64,000 nt of DNA from Massilia sp. MS-15 (lineage in GTDB: Bacteria > Pseudomonadota > Gammaproteobacteria > Burkholderiales > Burkholderiaceae_D), in contig NZ_JAIWIA010000024.1 in assembly GCF_020176695.1 (NCBI RefSeq), forward strand, positions 118,714 through 182,713, written 5' to 3'. This document shows, in pieces, positions 46,185 to 61,300 of this stretch. The number at the start of each line of letters is the position of its first letter. Positions within the stretch are counted from its first letter, which is position 1. A program made the position numbers and the translations under genes. Below the pieces are notes generated by a model. That model was given only the letters and a program-made list of their open reading frames with translations, searched no databases and was not told the DNA's origin.

Positions 46185-47599
46185 ACATTTACCCAGTCAT
46201 CCTCTCCGGCGGTGCCGGTACCCGCCTGTGGCCGCTTTCGCGCGCCGTGCTGCCCAAGCAGCTGCTGCCGCTGGTAGCCGACAGGACCATGCTGCAGGAA
46301 ACTGCGCTGCGGGTGGCGGGCTGGCCGGGAGTGATGGCGCCGCTGGTCGTGTGCGGCAACGACCACCGCTTCATGGTGGCCGAGCAGCTGCGCGAGGCCG
46401 GCATCACGCCGCTCGGCATCCTGCTCGAACCGGTCGGCCGCAACACCGCGCCGGCGGTGGCGGCGGCGGCCCACTACCTGAAGGCGATCGATCCGGAAGC
46501 CATCATGCTGGTGCTGCCGGCCGACCACGTGATCGAGAACGGCGCCGCCTTCCGCGACGCGGTGCAACGCGCCGTGACCCTGGTGGGGCAGGGCGCGCTG
46601 GCCACCTTCGGCATCGTCCCGCAGAGCCCGGAAACCGGCTACGGCTACATCCGCCGCGGCGAGGCCGTCGCCAACTGCGGCGACTGCTACCGCGTGGCGC
46701 GCTTCGTCGAAAAGCCGGATGCGGCCACCGCGCAAGGCTTCCTGGATGAAGGCGGCTATTACTGGAACAGCGGCATGTTCATGTTCCATGCGGAGCGCTA
46801 CCTGGCGGAACTGGAAAAGCATGCCCCGGCCATCGCCGCGGCGGCCGAGAAGGCGGTCAGCACCGGCTACCGCGACCTCGACTTCTGCCGCCTGGAAGAA
46901 AAGGCCTTCGCCGACAGCCCGTCCGACTCGATCGACTACGCGGTGATGGAAAAGACCGTCGATGCCGCCGTGGTCCCGGCCGACATCGGCTGGAACGACG
47001 TCGGTTCCTGGTCGGCGCTGTGGGAAGTGCAGCCCAAGGACGCCAACGGCAATGCCCAGCGCGGCGACGTCTACCTCGACGGCGTCACCAATTCGCTGGT
47101 GCGCGCGGAGTCGCGCATCGTGGCCGTGGTGGGCGTGGACAACCTGGTGGTCGTGGAAACCCAGGACGCGGTGCTGGTCACCCACAAGGACCAGGTCCAG
47201 CGCGTCAAGCAGGTGGTCGACCACCTGAAGTCGAAGGCGCGCACCGAGCACCTGCACCATACCCGCGTGTACCGCCCCTGGGGCCACTACGAGGGCATCG
47301 ATGCGGGCGACCGCTTCCAGGTCAAGCGCATCACGGTCAAGCCGGGCGAGAAGCTGTCGCTGCAGATGCACCACCACCGCGCCGAGCACTGGGTGGTGGT
47401 GTCGGGCACGGCGCGCGTGACCTGCGGCGAGAAGGTCTGCCTGCTGTCGGAAAACGAGTCCACCTACATCCCGATCGGCGTCACCCACCGCCTGGAAAAC
47501 CCGGGCAGGCTGCCGCTGCACCTCATCGAGGTGCAGTCGGGCAGCTACCTGGGCGAAGACGACATCGTGCGCTTCGAGGACATCTACCAGCGCACCTGA
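46181..47599 (+). CDS. manC: Mannose-1-phosphate guanylyltransferase / mannose-6-phosphate isomerase
   Basis: A 472-residue bifunctional enzyme for GDP-mannose synthesis. The guanylyltransferase domain has ILSGGAGTRLWPLSRA and the LPADHVIE and EKPDAATA motifs. The C-terminal cupin isomerase domain has RPWGHYEGIDAGDRFQVK and PGEKLSLQMHHHRAEHWVVVSGTA. Translation is coupled to the preceding transferase (ATGA). It ends the exopolysaccharide block and is followed by a strong terminator. Confidence 0.95.
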   Translation: MNIYPVILSGGAGTRLWPLSRAVLPKQLLPLVADRTMLQETALRVAGWPGVMAPLVVCGNDHRFMVAEQLREAGITPLGILLEPVGRNTAPAVAAAAHYLKAIDPEAIMLVLPADHVIENGAAFRDAVQRAVTLVGQGALATFGIVPQSPETGYGYIRRGEAVANCGDCYRVARFVEKPDAATAQGFLDEGGYYWNSGMFMFHAERYLAELEKHAPAIAAAAEKAVSTGYRDLDFCRLEEKAFADSPSDSIDYAVMEKTVDAAVVPADIGWNDVGSWSALWEVQPKDANGNAQRGDVYLDGVTNSLVRAESRIVAVVGVDNLVVVETQDAVLVTHKDQVQRVKQVVDHLKSKARTEHLHHTRVYRPWGHYEGIDAGDRFQVKRITVKPGEKLSLQMHHHRAEHWVVVSGTARVTCGEKVCLLSENESTYIPIGVTHRLENPGRLPLHLIEVQSGSYLGEDDIVRFEDIYQRT

Positions 47600-47630
47600 A
47601 GCACCAGGCGATCCGGCGCAGGCGACAGGG

Positions 47631-47661
47631 CTGCCGCATGAGAAATCATGCGGCAGTTTTT
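47631..47661 (+). terminator. Terminator of the exopolysaccharide block
   Basis: CTGCCGCATGA-GAAA-TCATGCGGCAG, a perfect 11-bp stem with a GAAA tetraloop, is followed by TTTTT. Confidence 0.9.
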
Positions 47662-47727
47662 CTTGCGCCGGCGGCGCATGCCCGGATTCGCTTGACCGCT
47701 TCCTGGCAGGGGAGGGAAGATGAAGGC

Positions 47728-48159
47728 ATGCGCACACTCATCCTCATCCTCATGCTGGGCTGCACCGCCTGCACCCTCCAGGCCCGCGACAGCGGTTTCA
47801 AGGCACCGGTGGCGAACCCGGCCACGGCACCGGCCACGGCCCCGGGCGCGGACGGCGGCGACGCGCTGGCGCGCATGCGCGCCCTGATCGGCACGGCCTC
47901 CTGTACCGAATCCAGCCAGTGCCGCACCGTGGCGGTCGGCGCCCAGGCCTGCGGCGGGCCCCAGGCCTACCTGCCCTATTCGCAGGCGCGCACCGACGAG
48001 AAGGCCCTGCTGGCCCTGGCCGGCCAGCACAGGGCCGAGGTCAAGGCCAGGCTGGCCGATGGTGGGATGATGTCGATCTGCCGCCACCTGCCCGATCCGG
48101 GCGCCGTGTGCGTCAGCGGCAGCTGCCAGCTCGGCGCGTCCTCGCCCGCCCCGCGCTAG
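47728..48159 (+). CDS. Cysteine-containing lipoprotein of unknown function
   Basis: A 143-residue protein with a lipoprotein-type signal (MRTLILILMLGCTACTL, likely lipidated at Cys15 or Cys12). The mature part contains a conserved-looking SCTESSQCRTV..GAQACGGPQAYLPYS stretch with CR and C..C pairs later (SICRHL, AVCVSGSCQ), suggesting three disulfides. I do not know a function for this type. GGGAGGGAAG lies upstream of the start. It converges on murJ. Confidence 0.75.
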   Translation: MRTLILILMLGCTACTLQARDSGFKAPVANPATAPATAPGADGGDALARMRALIGTASCTESSQCRTVAVGAQACGGPQAYLPYSQARTDEKALLALAGQHRAEVKARLADGGMMSICRHLPDPGAVCVSGSCQLGASSPAPR

Positions 48160-48188
48160 GGCGAGGCAAGGCAAGGTAAGGCCGCGCC

Positions 48189-49739
48189 TTACTTGGCGCG
48201 GCGCCTGAAGTCGCGTGGCCGGAAGCCCAGCGCCAGCAGCACGGCGAAGTAGGCGGCGCCGGCCGCCGCGATGATGCCGGCCAGTGCGCCGGCGCGCAGC
48301 AGCGGCGTGGCGCGCATGGCGATCCAGTCGAACTGCGCCTGGCCAAACCAGCATACGGCGCCCAGTACGCCTGCCGCCACCAGCAGCCTGGCCAGGAACT
48401 GGCCCCAGCCCGGCTGCGGCACGTAGATCCGGCGCCGGCGCAGTCCCGTGTACAGCAAGGCCGCATTGATGCAGGCGCCGACGCCGATCGACAGCGCCAG
48501 CCCGGCCACGCCCAGCAGCGGCACGAAGCCGATGTTCATCAGCTGGGTCGCGACCAGTACTCCCACCGCGATCTTGACCGGCGTGCGCACTTCCTGGCGC
48601 GCGAAGAAGGCCGGGGCCAGGGTCTTGACCAGGATGAAGCCGAGCAGGCCGGCGGCATAGGCCATCAGCGGCAGCGAGGCCTTGCGCACGTCGGCGTCGT
48701 CGAACGCGCCATAGTGGAACAGGGTGGTGATCATCGGTTCGGCCAGGGTCGCCATGCCAACGGCGGCCGGAATCGCCAGCAGGAAGGTCAGGCGCAGGCC
48801 CCAGTCCAGCAGGGATGCGTATTCCTGGGTGTCGCCATCGGTGTTCGCCTTGGCCAGGCCGGGCAGCAGGATGGTGCCGAGCGCCACGCCGAGCAGGGCG
48901 GTAGGCAATTCCATCAGGCGGTCCGCATACTGCAGGGCGGAGACCGCGCCGGGCCCCTGCCAGCCGGCGATGGTGGTGTTGATCAGGAGGCTGATCTGGG
49001 CCGCCGCCACCGCGAACACGGCCGGTCCCATCTTGCCTAGCATGCGGTGCACGCCGGCGTCGCGCAGGCCGGTCAGGGGATTGAGCGACAGGCGCGGCAG
49101 CATGCCCAGCTTGAGCAGGGGCGGGACCTGGATCGCCACCTGCAGCAGGCCGCCAATGCAGACGCCGACGGCCATCGCATAGATCGGCTGCTCGAAGTAG
49201 TCCGCCATCACCACGGCGGCGAAGATGAACGACAGGTTCAGCAGCACCGGCGTGAAGGCCGGAATCTTGAACTGGCGCCAGGTATTCAGGATGCCGCTGG
49301 CCAAGGCCACGAAGGCCATGCAGGCGATGTAGGGGAACATCAGGCGGGTCATGAAGACGGCGGCGTCGAAGGCCGCCGGTTCGCTCTGCAGGCCGCCGCC
49401 GATCAGGTAGATCAGCACCGGGGCCGCCAGGATGCCGGCCAGGCTGGTCAGTAGGGTGGCCCAGATCAGGACCGTCGCCACATGGTCGACCAGGGTCTTG
49501 GTCGCTTCCTGCCCATGCTTGCCCTTGTATTCGGTGAGGATGGGCACGAAGGCCTGCGAAAAGGCACCTTCGGCGAACAGGCGGCGCAGCAGGTTGGGCA
49601 GGCGGAAGGCGATGTTGAAGGCGTCGGTGAAATACGAGGCGCCGAAGGCGGCGGCAAACAGGCTTTCGCGCAGCAGGCCGGTGATGCGCGACACCATGGT
49701 CATGCTGGAGATGGCAGCGAGGGTACGGAGCAGGTTCAT
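48189..49739 (-). CDS. murJ: Lipid II flippase MurJ
   Basis: A 516-residue inner-membrane protein with about 14 hydrophobic helices that flips lipid II for peptidoglycan synthesis. Typical stretches are the N-terminal MTMVSRITGLLRESLFAAAFG, FNIAFRLPNLLRRLFAEGAFSQAFVP and the central GPGAVSALQYADRLMELP. Essential arginines of the cavity are within these segments. The stop lies in a GC-rich stem (GCCGCGCC and GGCGCGGC, 48181-48202). It diverges from rpsT, the usual arrangement in betaproteobacteria. Confidence 0.95.
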   Translation of the reverse strand: MNLLRTLAAISSMTMVSRITGLLRESLFAAAFGASYFTDAFNIAFRLPNLLRRLFAEGAFSQAFVPILTEYKGKHGQEATKTLVDHVATVLIWATLLTSLAGILAAPVLIYLIGGGLQSEPAAFDAAVFMTRLMFPYIACMAFVALASGILNTWRQFKIPAFTPVLLNLSFIFAAVVMADYFEQPIYAMAVGVCIGGLLQVAIQVPPLLKLGMLPRLSLNPLTGLRDAGVHRMLGKMGPAVFAVAAAQISLLINTTIAGWQGPGAVSALQYADRLMELPTALLGVALGTILLPGLAKANTDGDTQEYASLLDWGLRLTFLLAIPAAVGMATLAEPMITTLFHYGAFDDADVRKASLPLMAYAAGLLGFILVKTLAPAFFARQEVRTPVKIAVGVLVATQLMNIGFVPLLGVAGLALSIGVGACINAALLYTGLRRRRIYVPQPGWGQFLARLLVAAGVLGAVCWFGQAQFDWIAMRATPLLRAGALAGIIAAAGAAYFAVLLALGFRPRDFRRRAK

Positions 49740-49817
49740 GGGCGGGGATTATACGTGGGCAACAGTTCGAAAAGGGCGGCCACGCGTGCCCAGGGGCGAC
49801 AATGTTTGAATTATGAA

Positions 49818-49846
49818 TTGCTCTAAATGCTTTCGTTCGCTATAAT
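49818..49846 (+). promoter_or_regulatory. Promoter of rpsT
   Basis: TTGCTC (49818-49823), a 17-bp spacer and a perfect TATAAT (49841-49846) give a leader of about 125 nt before the S20 start. That length leaves room for the autoregulatory structure known for S20 in enterics. Confidence 0.7.
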
Positions 49847-49975
49847 CGTGGGCTGTACTGAATTCTGTTAGCAGACACGAATCGTTGGGCAGGCACCCGT
49901 CGTACACAAATGAGGAGCGCCGGTTTCACTCGCTAATGTTTGCAAACGCAACTTGACCCCGATTTAGGAAATTTC

Positions 49976-50242
49976 ATGGCAAATACCGCACAAGCGCGCA
50001 AACGCGCTCGTCAAGCAGTTAAGCAAAACGCACACAACTCGGCCCAGCGTTCGACCCTGCGTACCGCAATCAAGGCAGTTCGCAAGGCCATCCAGGCTGG
50101 CGACAAGGCCGCTGCAACCACCATCTTCCAGCAGTCCGTGTCGACCATCGACAGCATCGCTGACAAGAAGATCATCCACAAGAACAAAGCAGCGCGCCAC
50201 AAGAGCCGCCTGGCTGCTGCCCTGAAAGCACTGTCCGCTTAA
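49976..50242 (+). CDS. rpsT: 30S ribosomal protein S20
   Basis: An 88-residue basic, helical protein starting [21 protein letters not shown], the standard S20 N-terminus, with many Lys/Arg/Ala. It binds the 5' domain of 16S rRNA. TTAGGAA precedes the ATG. A terminator follows 55 bp after the stop. Confidence 0.97.
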   Translation: MANTAQARKRARQAVKQNAHNSAQRSTLRTAIKAVRKAIQAGDKAAATTIFQQSVSTIDSIADKKIIHKNKAARHKSRLAAALKALSA

Positions 50243-50297
50243 TGAGCGAGGTGCGTGCGGCTGGCTAGCCGCAGCAGGCAGTTCTGTGCAGAGCAAG

Positions 50298-50327
50298 ACC
50301 CGCCCGACTTCGGTCCTGGCGGGTTTT
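50298..50327 (+). terminator. Terminator of rpsT
   Basis: ACCCGCC (50298-50304) pairs with GGCGGGT (50318-50324) and is followed by TTTTG. Confidence 0.8.
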
Positions 50328-50399
50328 GTCGTTTGTCGTTCCTGATGCGCGCGCGGTCGCCGCGGCGGGCCCCGGTATCCTAAAACCGTGGCGCACAGT

Positions 50400-50451
50400 A
50401 AAATACTGGTGCATAATGTGAAACGCCCGTCTTATGTCTTATAGAAGACTT
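50400..50451 (+). promoter_or_regulatory. Promoter-operator module of monomeric isocitrate dehydrogenase
   Basis: AAAATACTGGTGCATAATG (50400-50418) includes a -10-like CATAAT. The palindrome GTCTT-ATAG-AAGAC sits in 50434-50451, just after the expected transcription start. The same 19-mer and a near-identical palindrome recur at 53534-53585 with identical spacing. A GntR-type regulator of citric-acid-cycle genes is a plausible ligand. Confidence 0.6.
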
Positions 50452-50543
50452 CGCAAAGCGAGGCCTTCGGCACAAGACCCGAGCCAGACCGTTACCACCG
50501 TTTTCAGCCATCGCGCAGTGCGCGATCATCGAGGAAAAAGCGA

Positions 50544-52778
<2,235 letters not shown>

Positions 52779-52800
52779 TTGACTGCTCGCTTTACACAGG

Positions 52801-52827
52801 AACGCCGGCTTCACGCCGGCGTTTTTT
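52801..52827 (+). terminator. Terminator of the monomeric isocitrate dehydrogenase gene
   Basis: AACGCCGGC (52801-52809) pairs with GCCGGCGTT (52815-52823) and leads into TTTTTT. Confidence 0.85.
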
Positions 52828-52837
52828 GTGGCTTTCG

Positions 52838-52944
52838 TAGGGTGGGCGGCGGCGCCGCCCCCGCGTCCGGGCACCCGGCCAGAACATGGCCGTGGCTATG
52901 TCACGATGTCGTCGAACGCGTGGGCGGGAAACCCGCCCACCCTA
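52838..52944. repeat. Inverted-repeat intergenic element
   Basis: TAGGGTGGGCGG (52838-52849) and CCGCCCACCCTA (52933-52944) are perfect 12-bp inverted arms enclosing 83 bp, with further GC-rich pairing inside. TAGGGTGGGC-type arms are typical of REP/BIME-like dispersed elements in proteobacteria. The right arm contains the rluE stop codon, so the element has become part of the gene end. Confidence 0.65.
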
Positions 52945-53490
52945 CCCATACCGGACTTCGGTGAATTCGCCCGGCATCAGGGGATGGGTCGCGAGCGAGA
53001 ACGGCCCGATGCTCGAGCGCACCAGGCGCAAGGTCGGCAAGCCCACCGCCGCCGTCATCCGCCGCACCTGCCGGTTCTTTCCTTCCTCCAGCGTGACCGC
53101 GATCCAGCTGGTCGGCTTGTCCTGCCGGGCACGGATCGGCGGGTTGCGCGGCCACAGCCATGCCGGCTCGGCGATGCGCACCGCCTTGCATGGCTTGGTG
53201 ACGAAGTCGCCCAGGTCGAGCGGCGCCTGCAGCCGGGCCAGCGTGGCGCCGTCCGCCACGCCATCGACCTGCACCAGGTAGGTCTTGGCTTCCTTGTGGT
53301 CCGGATGCGCGATCCGGTGCTGCAGCTTGCCGTCGTCGGTGAGCAGCATCAGGCCTTCGCTGTCCGCATCGAGCCGGCCGGCGGGATAGATGTTGGGGAT
53401 GTCCAGGTAGTCGGCCAGCGTGGCGCGGCCATCCTGGGCCGAGAACTGGCACAGGACCTGGAAGGGTTTGTTGAAGAGAATCAGGGACAT
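52942..53490 (-). CDS. rluE: 23S rRNA pseudouridine synthase RluE-type
   Basis: A 182-residue enzyme lacking an S4 domain, as in RluE. The catalytic motif GRLDADSEGLMLLTDDG contains the essential Asp; KTYLVQVDG, WIAVTLEEGKNRQVRRM and LVRSSIGPFSL complete the fold. RluE modifies U2457 of E. coli 23S rRNA. The stop codon lies inside the repeat arm at 52933-52944. The gene lies between the two isocitrate dehydrogenase genes and diverges from the second. Confidence 0.9.
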   Translation of the reverse strand: MSLILFNKPFQVLCQFSAQDGRATLADYLDIPNIYPAGRLDADSEGLMLLTDDGKLQHRIAHPDHKEAKTYLVQVDGVADGATLARLQAPLDLGDFVTKPCKAVRIAEPAWLWPRNPPIRARQDKPTSWIAVTLEEGKNRQVRRMTAAVGLPTLRLVRSSIGPFSLATHPLMPGEFTEVRYG

Positions 53491-53533
53491 GGATGACGAA
53501 TGGGCTCAGGAGGGGTGCCGCGTAGCGCCCCGG

Positions 53534-53585
53534 AAAATACTGGTGCATAATGCAAGATGCCAGCCAGATGTCTTCTACAAGACTT
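53534..53585 (+). promoter_or_regulatory. Promoter-operator module of dimeric isocitrate dehydrogenase
   Basis: AAAATACTGGTGCATAATG (53534-53552) is identical to 50400-50418. ATGTCTTCTACAAGACTT (53568-53585) matches the first palindrome at 16 of 18 positions and begins 34 bp after the block start in both copies. The module lies 113 bp before the icd start. Confidence 0.6.
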
Positions 53586-53697
53586 GCGGCCGTATTCCAC
53601 ATTCTAGATGAAATGCAGGGCGGCCATGGCCGATTCAGGCCGGAACGCCGCGCCGCGGCCTGCCTCGCGACATCACGCGACCCTATGGGAGAACACG

Positions 53698-54954
<1,257 letters not shown>

Positions 54955-55004
54955 GGGAGGGCCGGGGCGCGGCCGCTAGGCCGCCCTGGCGCGGAAGAAG
55001 GACG

Positions 55005-55029
55005 AAAAAAAACCCCGCTGAGCGGGGTT
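55005..55029 (-). terminator. Bidirectional terminator between icd and the cold-shock gene
   Basis: AACCCCGC and GCGGGGTT (55011-55018 and 55022-55029) form an 8-bp stem with a TGA loop. The minus strand continues into eight T residues (complement of 55005-55012), ending the cold-shock transcript; the plus side has only TTT, so it is weaker for icd. Confidence 0.8.
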
Positions 55030-55052
55030 TCTTGCTTCCGGGAGGGGAAAGA

Positions 55053-55256
55053 TTACATGCCCTGGATGTTGGAAGCTTGCTTGCCTTTCGGGCCTTGCGT
55101 GACTTCGAATTGGACTTTTTGACCTTCTTTGAGGGTCTTAAAACCGTTCATATTGATTGCGGAGAAGTGCGCGAACAGATCTTCGCCGCCGTCATCAGGA
55201 GTGATGAAGCCAAAGCCTTTGGAATCATTGAACCACTTAACAGTACCAGTTGCCAT
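55053..55256 (-). CDS. Cold-shock protein (CspA family)
   Basis: A 67-residue single-stranded nucleic-acid-binding protein. RNP1 (KGFGFI) and RNP2 (DLFAHF) are intact within [31 protein letters not shown]; length is standard. Such proteins act as RNA chaperones. Its upstream region is long and AT-rich, as for cold-inducible csp mRNAs. Cold induction of this copy is not shown by sequence. Confidence 0.95.
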   Translation of the reverse strand: MATGTVKWFNDSKGFGFITPDDGGEDLFAHFSAINMNGFKTLKEGQKVQFEVTQGPKGKQASNIQGM

Positions 55257-55574
55257 AAAAGAACTTTCAAATTTTAACTAATCACACGAGCCATAAAAGC
55301 AAGAAGCTTCTTGCCCCCTCCTCAGCCTGCTCACTTCTTATCAACAAGTACATAAGTACCTGTCAATAACTGCATTGTTGGTGGAATAATCACTGAAGTC
55401 AAGCGCTTTTGCGGGGCTGTTGCCAAATTTCTTACGGCTGAGGTAACCCGACTCTTGATTTCGTCAATTGGATCGCCATCTGCGCATAAACCGGAAAACG
55501 CGTAACATGGAAGCACATGAGAACAAGCTGATGTTTACGCTTGGCACAGACTTTGAAAGCTTTAGAATACGCCC
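55257..55574. other. AT-rich divergent control region of cspA-like and clpS genes
   Basis: The 318-bp gap is much AT-richer than the rest of the window. It holds the leader of the cold-shock gene to the left and the clpS promoter to the right. AAGCAAGAAGCTTCTTGC (55298-55315) contains the palindrome GCAAGAAGCTTCTTGC in the cold-shock leader and could be an RNA stem. No gene is seen. Confidence 0.55.
55541..55568 (+). promoter_or_regulatory. Promoter of clpSA
   Basis: TTGGCA (55541-55546), a 16-bp spacer and TAGAAT (55563-55568). A start of transcription seven bases after the -10 would coincide with the clpS ATG at 55575, so the message may be leaderless. Confidence 0.5.
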
Positions 55575-55873
55575 ATGGCTACGAAGCATGATACCGAACA
55601 GCTGCTGGAGCGGCAGACCGTAAAACCGCCACCCTTGTACCAGGTGGCCTTGCTGAACGACGACTACACGCCGATGGAATTCGTAGTAGCGATCATCCAG
55701 GAGTATTTCAACAAGGATCGCGAAACGGCGACCCAGATCATGCTTTCCGTGCATCGTCACGGCAAGGGCGTTTGTGGGGTGTTTTCCAAAGATATAGCGT
55801 GTACCAAAGTGGAGTTTGTCTTAACGCATGCGCGTAAGGCAGGGCACCCCCTGCAGTGCGTGATGGAGGAAGT

Positions 55874-55877
<4 letters not shown>
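55575..55877 (+). CDS. clpS: ATP-dependent Clp protease adaptor ClpS
   Basis: A 100-residue adaptor that delivers N-degron substrates to ClpAP. The conserved core is [20 protein letters not shown] (DDxTPMEFV N-end-rule pocket) followed by [11 protein letters not shown]. No ribosome-binding site is visible upstream of the ATG. The gene overlaps clpA (ATGA at 55874), the normal operon. Confidence 0.96.
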
Positions 55878-58177
<2,300 letters not shown>

Positions 58178-58198
58178 GCTTCGATTCACGATCCAGGA

Positions 58199-58224
58199 AA
58201 CCGTGCTTCGGCGCGGTTTTTTTT
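58199..58224 (+). terminator. Terminator of clpSA
   Basis: AACCGTGC-TTCG-GCGCGGTT (58199-58218), an 8-bp stem with one T-G pair and a TTCG tetraloop, runs into eight T residues. Confidence 0.85.
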
Positions 58225-58397
58225 CGTGCGGCCGGCGCGAACGGCGCCGCAGGATTGAGCCTGCGCAATCGATATCTTTCTTTGCGGAATAAATTCTCTT
58301 GCGCGACGTATGCTTTTGGTCTGGCGCGGCACTGTGCCGATGCGCCCCCACTGCGTTCACCCGATTGTGTTCGCCGCTTCCAGCGGCCGGAGAAGCC

Positions 58398-61300
58398 ATG
58401 GAAATAGCTAGCTTGATCCTGCTGGTGTTGGCGTACCCCTTCCTTGCAGCATGGCTGGTTGGTATCGGCCGCGGGAGCAGGCTGGCCGCGCTGGAGCGTG
58501 AAATCAGCGTCCTGCGCGCAAAGGTCGAGGCCTCGGTGCCTTCGCCTCCCCCGGAATCCCTGGCTGGCACCGCACAACAAGCACATCAGCCGGCGGCAGC
58601 GCTGCCAGAAGCGCAAGCGCCGGACCGGGCGGAGGAGGAAAGCGCAGCGCCACAATGCCCGCTCGCGCCGGGAAACGGGCACGCCGCCGCACTGGAGGCG
58701 GGCACCGATGCGGACGAGGTCGCGACCGAGCGGGCCGCATCCACCATCGCGCCGGCGCACGCTGCCACGCAAGCGGCCACGCCAGGGGATGCCGGGCAGG
58801 CGCCGGACGCGACGGCCGACCCACAGGCCAGCGCGGCCGCGGACACGCAGCACGCCCCCGCGACGCAGGGCGGCGCCACACCACCTACTTCGTCCACCGC
58901 GCCAGGATGGGCCGCCGCCGCGATGGGCTGGCTGCTTAACGGCAACCTGGTCGCCAAGCTCGGCCTGGTCATCCTGTTCATTGGCGTTGGCTTCCTGCTC
59001 AAGTACGTCGCAGAAACGGTCACTGTCCCGATCGAAGCGCGGCTGGCCGGGGTGGTGGCGGCAACCCTGGCCTTGCTGGGCTGGGGCTGGCGCCTGCGTA
59101 GCGCGCGACGCGAAATCGGCCTGCCGGTACAGGGGACAGCCATCGCGATCCTGATGCTGGTGGTCTTTGGCGCGTACCACCGCTACGACCTGATGCCTTC
59201 CGGTTTCGCTTTTGCCTTGCTGGTGGCGCTGACCGCTTTCACCTGCCTGCTGGCAGTGCTGCAGGAATCGCCCTGGCTGGCGGCATTCGGCATCACCGGC
59301 GGATTCGCGAGCCCTCTGCTGCTCTCCACCGGCGGGGGCAATCATGTCGGGCTGTTTTCCTATTACGCGCTGCTCAATACGGGTGTCTTTTTCCTCGCCA
59401 TCAAGCGCGCCTGGCGGCCCCTGAACCTGATCGGTTTCGCATTTACCTTCATCGTCGGCACCGCATGGGGCACGCTGCGCTACACACCGGAGCATTACCT
59501 GAGCGCCCAGCTGTTCCTGGCCCTGTTCTTCGTGTTCTACGTCGGCATCGCGGTGGCGTTCGCACGCCAGCAGCACACGCGCCTGGAAGACCCCGTCGAC
59601 GCAAGCCTGGTACTGGGAACGCCGCTGGCCGCGTTCGCCCTGCAGGCCGGACTGGTCAAGAGCATGGAATTCGGGCTCGCCTTCTCGGCGCTCGCCCTCG
59701 GCGTGTTTTACATGACGCTCAGCGTCATCCTGTGGCGCAGGGCAGGCGCGCGCTGGCGCGTGCTGGTGGAAACCTTCATGGCCCTCGGTGTGGTCTTCGG
59801 CACGCTGGCCATTCCGTTCGCGGTCGATGGCCGCTGGACCTCGGGCGTATGGGCGCTCGAAGGCGCCGGCTTTGCATGGCTCGGCCTGCGTCGCAAGCAG
59901 CGCCTCACATGGATGTTTGGCGTGCTGCTCCAGGCCGGCGCCTGGATGGGCTTCATCGGCGCCATCGGCGGCATCGATCCGGATGCCGCGCGCGACGCCA
60001 ACCTGTGGCTGGGCTTCCTGCTGTTGGCGGGCAGCGCGTTCGCGATGGCCCGCGGGTTCCGCCGGCAAACCGGCGACTCGCACCCGGCCCTGCTGTGGAT
60101 TGCCAACGGCTTCCTGGTGACGGCCGCCGGCTGGTTCCTGGCCGGCATCTGGACCGAAGCGATCCTGCACACGGGCGGCGTCCTGCGCGCGAACCTGCTC
60201 ACGGCAGGCGCCCTGCTGACCGCCGGCTTGCTCTATCTCAGCGGCGCCCGCCTGGCCTGGCCGCTGGCGCGGCGCCTCGCCGTCCTGGCCCAGCTCGCGG
60301 CAGCGATCGCCCTGATGAGCGTGAGCACGGTGGCATGGCAATGGCTGAGCGTGAGGGAAACCGGGGGCGGTGAACCGCTGCTGGGTGTCCTGATGATCGC
60401 GCTCGCCGCGCTTGCCAGCGCCTGGATGGGCAGGCGTTCGCCAGACCCCCAATCGCACCGCCATTTTCCGCTGGTGTTCCTGCTGTGGGGCGGCGCCTGG
60501 TGGTTCGGACCGGGCATGAGCATTGCCGCGAGCCGGCTGCTGTTCGCGCTGCCGGCCGCGCTGGGCCCTGCCGATGCACGCTGGAGTGCCATGTACGCGC
60601 TGCTGGCCGGTGTGTCCGCAATCGCCTGCACCCGGCTGGCGCCACGCCTCGCCTGGCCGGAGCTGCGCTGGCTGGGCACGAGCAGCTGGGCCATGCTGGC
60701 CGTGTTCACGCTCGTCATCCTGTCCAGCCTGTACGGGACGCGGACCTTGCCCGAGCCCGGTGTCTGGCTGGCCTGGGCGCTGCTCTGGTCCAGCAGCGAG
60801 TATGTGCTGCTGCGCTGGAGCGCCGGCGACGCCAGGGGCGGTGGCCTGCTGCTGCGCGCCGTGCACGCGCTGCGCTCGGCCGGGCCCTGGCTGGCGATCT
60901 GGCCCACCGGGTCGATCCTGGTCGGGCAGTGGCTGGCGGTGCCGGGCGACGTGGTCGATACGGCAGAGCAGACCGCCTGGGCAAGCAGCCCGGCCTGGGG
61001 CAATTACCTGCCGACCTGGGTGATGATGCTGGCGCTGGCCTGGCTGGCCGGACGTAGCCGGGCCGGAAAGTGGCCAGCCGCTCCCTTGCCGCAGTGGTAC
61101 CAGCGCGTCCTGATTCCGTGCGGCGCGCTGCTCTTGCTGGCGCTCACGAGCGTCTGGAACCTGGTGCAGGACGGCAGCATGGCGCCCTTGCCCTACCTGC
61201 CCCTGCTCAACCCGCTCGACCTGACGACCGGCTTCGTCCTGTTCCTGTGCCTGGGCGCGGCGCGCGCTTCGCTGGAAGGGCAGGGCGCGCCCGGCAGGAT

